Shown here: one piece after another, positions 23,286-28,490 of the stretch
How the letters are laid out: every line of letters begins with the position of its first letter
How positions within the stretch are numbered: the first letter of the stretch is position 1
Assembly (NCBI GenBank): GCA_046590575.1
Contig: JBKJUS010000197.1
Location: 1 to 28,490, forward strand
DNA: 28,490 nt
Source: DATLNF01 sp046590575
GTDB lineage: Bacteria > Actinomycetota > Actinomycetes > BP-191
Direction: 5' to 3'
The notes under the pieces: model-generated
Told to the model about the DNA's origin: nothing
Database searches by the model: none
Seen by the model: only the letters and a program-made list of their open reading frames with translations
Position numbers and translations under genes: made by a program

Positions 23286-25117
23286 GCCGCTGGCTCCTCG
23301 TCGCCCGGCAGTACAGCCTCATCGCCCTCGATCACCACAGCGGCCTCGTCGTACGCCGTGACCATCCGTGCATAGTCCGGTTGCCGAGCGAGCAACTCGT
23401 GGTGAGTGCCGTGGTCGCGGATCCGCCCGTCAGCGACGAAGAGCACCTCGTCTGCCAACGCGATGGTCGACTGCCGGTAGGCGACCACGACGACCGTGGA
23501 GGGCAGATCCGCGTCGCGCAGCCCGTGCAGGATGGCCACCTCGACGCTCGGGTCGACGCTCGAGGTCGCATCATCGAGAACGAGCAGGCGAGGCCGGCGG
23601 AGGAGGGCACGAGCCAGCGCGATGCGTTGCCGCTGGCCGCCGGAAAGCGTGGTGCCGCGCTCGCCCACGACCGTGTCATAGCCATCGGGCAGTCGCCCGA
23701 TGAAGTCGTCGGCTTGGGCGAGCCGGGCGGCTGCTATCAGCGCGACGTCATCGACCTCTGCGCCAAGAGTGATGTTGCCACGAACCGTGTCGTCGAAGAG
23801 AAAGGACTGCTGGAAGACGATGGCGGTGTGAGCGGGCACACTCGGTCGGTCGAACTCCCGCAGATCGGTGCCGTCGAGGTGGACGCTGCCGGCCGTGGGA
23901 TCGGCGAGGCGCACCAGAAGTGACGCCAGCGTCGACTTGCCGGCCCCAGTGGGCCCGACGACGGCAATGGTCCGGCCGGGCGCCACGTCGAGGTTCACCT
24001 CGTGCAGGACCAACGCGTCGTCGTAGCCGAACGAGACATCGGCCACCGACACCCGTGCCGGGGTATCGCTTACCGCAGCCGAGATGTCGCCGTAAGGAAG
24101 GGCACCGCGCGCATCGAGAACCCGGGCGACCCGCTCCCAGCCGACGACGGACCTCGGCAGGTCGGCGAGCACCCAGCCGATGCCCCTGATCGGGATGGCG
24201 AGAAGAGTGAAGAGGTAGGCCACCGTGACGACCTCACCGACGTCGACCGCTCCGGAGCGCACCCGGAAAGCACCGACGAGCAGGACGAGGAGGACCCCGA
24301 CGTTAGGCAGTGCGTCCATCAGCGGGTCGAAAAGCGCGCGCACCCGGCTGACGCCGACCATCTCGTCGCGCAGTTGCTCACTGATCGCGCGGAACCGGTC
24401 GGTCTCCGCCGCCTCCCGCCCCATGGTCTTCACGACGAGTGCGCCGTCGATGCTCTCGTGGGCGACCGAGGACACGTCACCTCGCAGCTGCTGGGCGCGC
24501 ATCGCGCGGGGCTGCATCTGGCGGGTGAAGGCGATGTTCAGCAGCGCCAGGGCAGGAAAGATGACGAACCCGACAAGGGCGAGGACCGGATCGGTCATGA
24601 CGAGTACCGCCGACGCAACGGCCAGCATGATTAGTACGCCCACCGAGAATGGCAGCGGCGCGATGGGGTAGAACACCGCCTCAACGTCGGCGTTGGCGTT
24701 GCTCAACAGCTCCCCGGTGGAGTGCTGGGCGTGCCACGAAAGCGGCAGCCGGAGGTACTGGCGGGTGACCCGGCGTCGGTACGTCGCCTGCAGCCGGGTC
24801 TGCATCACGCTCGCGCCGATTCGGCGCACGACGAGCCCGGCCGACTTGACTGCCGCGACCCCGAGGAGCAGCGCAACAGCCCCGACGAGCGCCCCGCGCC
24901 GGGGCTCGCCGGCGTCGAACGACGGCACGATGGCCCGGTCGGTGACCACGCCGAGAACGACGGCACTCGCGACCGTCGTGGCGGCAAACACCGCGGCACC
25001 GAGTGTGGCGATGGCGAAGATACGCGGCTCCTCGCGAATCGCTCGCCCGAGGACACCGAATCCGCGCCGGATCACGCGACCCCCCGCGAGCGGGGCGGGC
25101 GGGGAGGGCGACGTCAT
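23282..25117 (-). CDS. ABC exporter half-transporter, subunit with altered Walker B and H-loop
   Basis: Partner half-transporter, 611 residues, with the same membrane-plus-ATPase layout. Walker A GPTGAGKS (388-395) and signature LSGGQ (491-495) are intact. The catalytic glutamate after Walker B is Asp (LLVLD 511-515, then D516), and the H-loop histidine is Tyr (Y547 in VAYRQST). Its own nucleotide site should therefore hydrolyse ATP poorly, while its LSGGQ completes the good site of the partner. Start chosen at ATG 25117; an in-frame ATG six codons upstream (25135) is possible, and neither has a strong ribosome site. It starts 34 bp after hisF, so it may be cotranscribed with the histidine genes. 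Confidence 0.92.
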   Translation of the reverse strand: MTSPSPPAPLAGGRVIRRGFGVLGRAIREEPRIFAIATLGAAVFAATTVASAVVLGVVTDRAIVPSFDAGEPRRGALVGAVALLLGVAAVKSAGLVVRRIGASVMQTRLQATYRRRVTRQYLRLPLSWHAQHSTGELLSNANADVEAVFYPIAPLPFSVGVLIMLAVASAVLVMTDPVLALVGFVIFPALALLNIAFTRQMQPRAMRAQQLRGDVSSVAHESIDGALVVKTMGREAAETDRFRAISEQLRDEMVGVSRVRALFDPLMDALPNVGVLLVLLVGAFRVRSGAVDVGEVVTVAYLFTLLAIPIRGIGWVLADLPRSVVGWERVARVLDARGALPYGDISAAVSDTPARVSVADVSFGYDDALVLHEVNLDVAPGRTIAVVGPTGAGKSTLASLLVRLADPTAGSVHLDGTDLREFDRPSVPAHTAIVFQQSFLFDDTVRGNITLGAEVDDVALIAAARLAQADDFIGRLPDGYDTVVGERGTTLSGGQRQRIALARALLRRPRLLVLDDATSSVDPSVEVAILHGLRDADLPSTVVVVAYRQSTIALADEVLFVADGRIRDHGTHHELLARQPDYARMVTAYDEAAVVIEGDEAVLPGDEEPAA

Positions 25118-25151
25118 GGCTGCTCGACCGTACATCGGCGTACCCACGGGA

Positions 25152-25910
25152 TCAGCGGACGTGGTGGCCGGCGTCCCGCAGAGCGTCCTTGACCTGAGCG
25201 ACCGACAGCGTCCCGAAGTGGAAGACGCTTGCGGCGAGTACTGCGTCCGCGCCGGCATCTACGGCGGCCGGGAAATGCGCGAGCTCGCCCGCTCCCCCGC
25301 TGGCGACCACAGGAACGGAGACAAGAGTGCGCACAGCGCGGAGCATCTCGACGTCGAATCCGTCCTGGGTGCCATCGGCATCCATCGAGTTGAGAACGAT
25401 CTCGCCGGCGCCGAGCTGCTGTCCGCGGGCAGCCCACTCGAGCAGGTCAAGCCCGCTGCTGCGCCGGCCACCGTGGGTGGTCACCTCGAACCCGTCACCA
25501 TCCTGACGGCGGCGGGCGTCGATCGAGAGGACGACGCACTGCGAGCCGAACCTCTCGGCCGCCTCGCTGAGCAGCTCCGGACTGCTGACCGCCGAGCTGT
25601 TGAGCGACACCTTGTCGGCGCCGGCCCGCAGCAGCCGGTCGATGTCGACGACGGCCCGCACCCCACCACCGACCGTGAGCGGGATGAAGACCTGTTCGGC
25701 GGTACGACGGACGACGTCATAGGTCGTCTCGCGGTCGCCGCTCGACGCCGTGATGTCGTAGAAGACCAGCTCGTCGGCTCCGGCCGCGTCGTAAGCCAGG
25801 GCAAGGGCGACGGGGTCGCCCACGTCGACGTTGTCGAGAAAGTTGACGCCCTTCGTCACCCTGCCCGCATCGACGTCCAGACACGGGATCACCCGTACGG
25901 CGACCGTCAC
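25152..25910 (-). CDS. hisF: Imidazole glycerol phosphate synthase cyclase subunit
   Basis: Uses ammonia from HisH to close the imidazole ring, releasing IGP and AICAR. It has 252 residues and a (beta/alpha)8 barrel. The two catalytic aspartates are D12 in PCLDVDAGRVTKG and D131 in LSIDARR; the phosphate-binding segments LTVGGGVR and VVASGGAG are present. GTG at 25910 overlaps the priA stop as GTGA. Confidence 0.97.
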   Translation of the reverse strand: MTVAVRVIPCLDVDAGRVTKGVNFLDNVDVGDPVALALAYDAAGADELVFYDITASSGDRETTYDVVRRTAEQVFIPLTVGGGVRAVVDIDRLLRAGADKVSLNSSAVSSPELLSEAAERFGSQCVVLSIDARRRQDGDGFEVTTHGGRRSSGLDLLEWAARGQQLGAGEIVLNSMDADGTQDGFDVEMLRAVRTLVSVPVVASGGAGELAHFPAAVDAGADAVLAASVFHFGTLSVAQVKDALRDAGHHVR

Positions 25911-26635
25911 GGCGCGGCCACCGTCGCGAGCGCTTCTTCGAGGGTGAAAGCTCCGGCGTAGAGCGCCTTGCCGACGATCGCGCCCTCGACCCCCTCATGG
26001 ACCAGCGAGGCGATGGCACGTAGGTCGTCAAGGCTGCTGACCCCGCCGCTCGCCACAACGGGTCGGTCTGTCGCCGCGCACACCGAGCGCAGCAGTTCGA
26101 GGTTGGGTCCGGTCAGCGTGCCGTCTCGGTGCACGTCAGTCACGACGTAGCGCGCACAGCCGTCGGCGTCGAGCCGGGCAATGGTCTCGAAGAGCTCGCC
26201 ACCGTCCTGCGTCCAACCGCGCGCCGACAGCGTCGTACCGCGGACGTCCAGGCCCACTGCGATGCGGTCGCCGACCCGAGCGATGGCCCGGCGCACCCAC
26301 GACGGGGTCTCCAAGGCGGCGGTGCCGACGTTGACGCGGGCCGCGCCGGTCGCCAGCGCAGCGTCGAGAGATGCGTCATCGCGGATGCCCCCCGAGAGCT
26401 CGACCCGCACATCTAGCCGGCCTACCAGGTCGTTGATGAGCGCCCGGTTGTCACCTCGGCCGAAGGCCGCGTCGAGGTCGACAAGATGGATCCACTCGGC
26501 ACCGGCCGATTGCCACGCGAGCGCAGCCTCGAGCGGCGCGCCATACGACGTCTCGCTCCCCGCCGCGCCCTGCACGAGCCGCACCGCCTGGCCACCAGCC
26601 ACATCGACTGCGGGCAGCAGCTCGAGCCGCGTCAC
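25907..26635 (-). CDS. priA: Bifunctional ProFAR/PRA isomerase (PriA type HisA/TrpF)
   Basis: Isomerises ProFAR in the histidine pathway and, in actinobacteria, also phosphoribosylanthranilate in the tryptophan pathway. It has 242 residues. Residues that mark PriA by comparison with the M. tuberculosis enzyme are D11, R19 in GGQAVRLVQG, D130, R139 and W141 in ARGWTQDGG, and D171 in HRDGTL. No trpF is present in the window, and TrpC is not fused to TrpF, which agrees with dual use. GTG at 26635 overlaps the hisH stop as GTGA. The bifunctional call rests on these residues and the phylum. Confidence 0.93.
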   Translation of the reverse strand: MTRLELLPAVDVAGGQAVRLVQGAAGSETSYGAPLEAALAWQSAGAEWIHLVDLDAAFGRGDNRALINDLVGRLDVRVELSGGIRDDASLDAALATGAARVNVGTAALETPSWVRRAIARVGDRIAVGLDVRGTTLSARGWTQDGGELFETIARLDADGCARYVVTDVHRDGTLTGPNLELLRSVCAATDRPVVASGGVSSLDDLRAIASLVHEGVEGAIVGKALYAGAFTLEEALATVAAP

Positions 26636-27267
26636 AGCGTGCCGACCCAGTTGGCGAGCAGGCGAGCACCGGCATCACCGGACTTCTCCGGGTGGAACTG
26701 CGTGGCCATCAGCGGACCGCGCTCGACCACCGCAGCGAAGCGGCTGCCGTGCTCGGCCCAGCCCACGACCTCGTCGATGTCGACGAAGTCGGGCGCAGCG
26801 ACGCACGCCGCATAGGAATGCACAAAGTAGAAGCGCTCATCAGGTTCGGCACCGGCGAGCAGCACCGAATCCGCTCGCGCATCGACGGTGTTCCAACCCA
26901 TGTGCGGCAGCACGGTGGCGTCACGCAGCCGTCGGACCATGCCCGGCAGTACGCCGAGGCCCTTGGTGTCCCCAGCGTCCTCCTCGCTGCCGTCGAAGAG
27001 CACCTGCATGCCCACGCAGATGCCGAGCAGCGGACGCTCACGGTCGACGCGGTCGCCGATCACCGCGCGTCCGCCGACACTTTCCACGCCACGCATGCAG
27101 GCACCGAACGCGCCGACACCGGGCACGACGAGGCCGTCGCACTTCACCGCAGCCACCTGGTCGGCCGTGACCTCCACGTCGGCGCCGGCCCGGACAAGCG
27201 CCCGCTCGGCACTGCGGAGGTTGCCAGACCCGTAGTCGTAGACGACCACTTTCGGCCGTGCGCTCAC
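26632..27267 (-). CDS. hisH: Imidazole glycerol phosphate synthase glutaminase subunit
   Basis: Class I glutamine amidotransferase that feeds ammonia to HisF. It has 211 residues. The triad is C84 in LLGICVGMQ, with H192 and E194 in QFHPEKSG; the oxyanion-strand glycines VPGVGAFG (48-55) are typical. GTG at 27267 has GAGGG about 8 nt upstream. It lies 10 bp after hisB. Confidence 0.97.
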   Translation of the reverse strand: MSARPKVVVYDYGSGNLRSAERALVRAGADVEVTADQVAAVKCDGLVVPGVGAFGACMRGVESVGGRAVIGDRVDRERPLLGICVGMQVLFDGSEEDAGDTKGLGVLPGMVRRLRDATVLPHMGWNTVDARADSVLLAGAEPDERFYFVHSYAACVAAPDFVDIDEVVGWAEHGSRFAAVVERGPLMATQFHPEKSGDAGARLLANWVGTL

Positions 27268-27277
27268 TGAGGCACCC

Positions 27278-27865
27278 TCACAGGACGCCCTTGGTGCTGG
27301 GCACGCCGCTCACGCGACCGTCGAGCGACACCGCATCGCGGAGGGCGCGGGCGACGGCTTTGAACTGCGCCTCGACGACGTGGTGCGCGTTACGCCCGGC
27401 GAGGACCCGCACGTGCAGGCAGACCTGCGACGACGCGACGAAAGACTCGAAGATGTGCTTAGTCAAGGTCGTGTCGTAGCTGCCGATCAGCTCGACGATC
27501 TCCGGCTCCTCGTGCACCAGGTAGGGCCGGCCGGAGAGGTCCACCGCCACCTGCACCAACGCCTCATCGAGGGGGACGAGGGAGTCACCGAAGCGCCGGA
27601 CGCCTGCCTTGTCTCCCAACGCCTCGCGAAGCGCCTGCCCGACCGCGATGGACGTGTCCTCAACCGTGTGGTGCGCGTCGATGTGGGTGTCACCGGCGGT
27701 GCGTACCTCGAGATCGAAGCCGCCGTGCTTGCCGAGCTGACAGAGCATGTGGTCGAAGAACGGCACACCGGTCTCGGCGCTCGCCTGCCCGCTGCCGTCG
27801 AGGAGGAGCTCGACCAGCACCGACGTCTCGCCGGTGACCCGCTCTACCCGCGCTGTACGGCTCAC
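27278..27865 (-). CDS. hisB: Imidazoleglycerol-phosphate dehydratase
   Basis: Dehydrates IGP to imidazole acetol phosphate. It has 195 residues and is the monofunctional form without a phosphatase domain. Manganese ligands are visible in FFDHML (H39) and HIDAHHTVED (H61, H65, H66, E69), and repeated in the second half in TKHIFES and GRNAHHVVE. GTG at 27865 has GAGGAG 5 nt upstream and overlaps the hisC stop as GTGA. Confidence 0.97.
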   Translation of the reverse strand: MSRTARVERVTGETSVLVELLLDGSGQASAETGVPFFDHMLCQLGKHGGFDLEVRTAGDTHIDAHHTVEDTSIAVGQALREALGDKAGVRRFGDSLVPLDEALVQVAVDLSGRPYLVHEEPEIVELIGSYDTTLTKHIFESFVASSQVCLHVRVLAGRNAHHVVEAQFKAVARALRDAVSLDGRVSGVPSTKGVL

Positions 27866-28490
27866 TGCGGCTCCTCGGCGACGCCGTTCTCCACGACCAG
27901 GACCTCGGCCAGGGCGGCGAGGAACGCGTCATTCTCCCCCGGCGTGCCGATGCTCACCCGCAGCCAGCCGGCGAGACGCTGATCGGCGCTGACGTCGCGG
28001 ACCAGCACATCCCGGTCGAGCAGCCGCTGCCATGTTGCGCTCGCGGAATCAAAACAGCCGAAGAGCACGAAGTTGGCGTCGCTCGGCACGACCTGCAAAC
28101 CGAGTCCGGCCAGGGCAGCAGCCACCCGGTCTCGCTCAGCCTTCAGCAGCGCGACAGTCGAGAGCAGCACGTCGGAGTGGGCCAGCGCGACCCGGGCCGC
28201 GGCCTGGGTAAGAGACGACAGGTGGTAGGGCAACCGCACCAGCCGGAGTGCGTCGACCACAGCCGGGGCGGCCGCGAGGTAGCCGACCCGGGTGCCGGCC
28301 ATCGCGAAGGCTTTGCTCATCGTGCGGGTCACCACGAGCCGCGGCCGACCGGTCAGGAGTGCGACCGCGGAGGCCGAGTGGGAGAACTCGGCGTACGCCT
28401 CATCGACGATGACCATGCCCGGCGCCACCTCCGCAACGGCCAGCACAACTTCTGCCGGCAGGGCGGTCGCCGTGGGGTTGTTCGGCGAGC
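27862..28490 (-). CDS. hisC: Histidinol-phosphate aminotransferase, C-terminal part
   Basis: PLP aminotransferase that converts imidazole acetol phosphate to histidinol phosphate. Only the last 209 codons are in the window; the frame is open through position 28490, so the gene continues beyond the edge. The fragment begins with SPNNPTATALP, the conserved cofactor-binding Asn region, followed by VDEAYAEF, the PLP lysine in TRTMSKAFAMAG, and the C-terminal LRVSIGTPGENDAF with the carboxylate-binding Arg. An internal GTG at 28446 is not the start. It is the first visible gene of the his block. Confidence 0.95.
   Translation of the reverse strand, partial: SPNNPTATALPAEVVLAVAEVAPGMVIVDEAYAEFSHSASAVALLTGRPRLVVTRTMSKAFAMAGTRVGYLAAAPAVVDALRLVRLPYHLSSLTQAAARVALAHSDVLLSTVALLKAERDRVAAALAGLGLQVVPSDANFVLFGCFDSASATWQRLLDRDVLVRDVSADQRLAGWLRVSIGTPGENDAFLAALAEVLVVENGVAEEPQ

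Noticed and set aside
22530..23375. Plus-strand frame opposite the exporter subunit
   Set aside because: It is rich in His, Asp, Gln and Gly with no domain, and antisense to intact ABC motifs.

Overview
The window is GC-rich DNA from an actinomycete (Actinomycetota). The evidence is the GTG-rich start codons, chains of 4-nt GTGA/ATGA gene overlaps, an ANTAR response regulator of the PdtaR type, a PolA with a degenerate proofreading domain, a PriA-type HisA, the trp-region membrane protein family and a class F sortase. The content would suit a Frankiales-like or related lineage, but I cannot name a genus. All genes but one lie on the minus strand, so they read from high to low coordinates. I see no insertion sequence, phage gene, CRISPR array or rRNA.

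Layout. At 1-2962 are the 5' part of polA and an upstream GNAT acetyltransferase. At 3064-4470 is a stand-alone group II PLP decarboxylase of the aromatic amino acid decarboxylase type, preceded by a 283-bp gap. At 4754-10203 is a complete branched-chain amino acid ABC importer read livK-livH-livM-livG-livF, with an intercistronic hairpin after livK and an unusually long LivM. At 10379-11109 are pdtaR and tRNA-Leu(CAA). At 11140-19658 is a biosynthetic run read hisI-trpE-trp membrane protein-secreted Cys-rich protein-class F sortase-trpC-trpB-trpA-VIT family transporter-lgt. At 19674-21446, on the plus strand, is a secreted alpha/beta hydrolase divergent from hisI by only 15 bp. At 21468-25117 are two half-size ABC exporter subunits whose defects are complementary, which predicts a heterodimer with one degenerate ATPase site. 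At 25152-28490 is the histidine block read hisC(partial)-hisB-hisH-priA-hisF, directly upstream of the exporter genes.

How the genes fit together. The his and trp genes are adjacent blocks in one genomic neighbourhood. No trpF is present, and the HisA has the PriA residues expected of the bifunctional HisA/TrpF enzyme of actinobacteria, so this one enzyme would serve both pathways. trpD, hisG, hisD and hisE are not in the window. The most unusual elements are passengers in these blocks: a sortase/surface-protein pair placed between trpE-trpM and trpC, a VIT transporter between trpA and lgt, an asymmetric ABC exporter behind hisF, and the plus-strand secreted hydrolase that separates hisI-trp from the rest of his. 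No clearly new defence or mobile system was found; the best candidates for undescribed biology are the sortase pair and the exporter/hydrolase neighbourhood.
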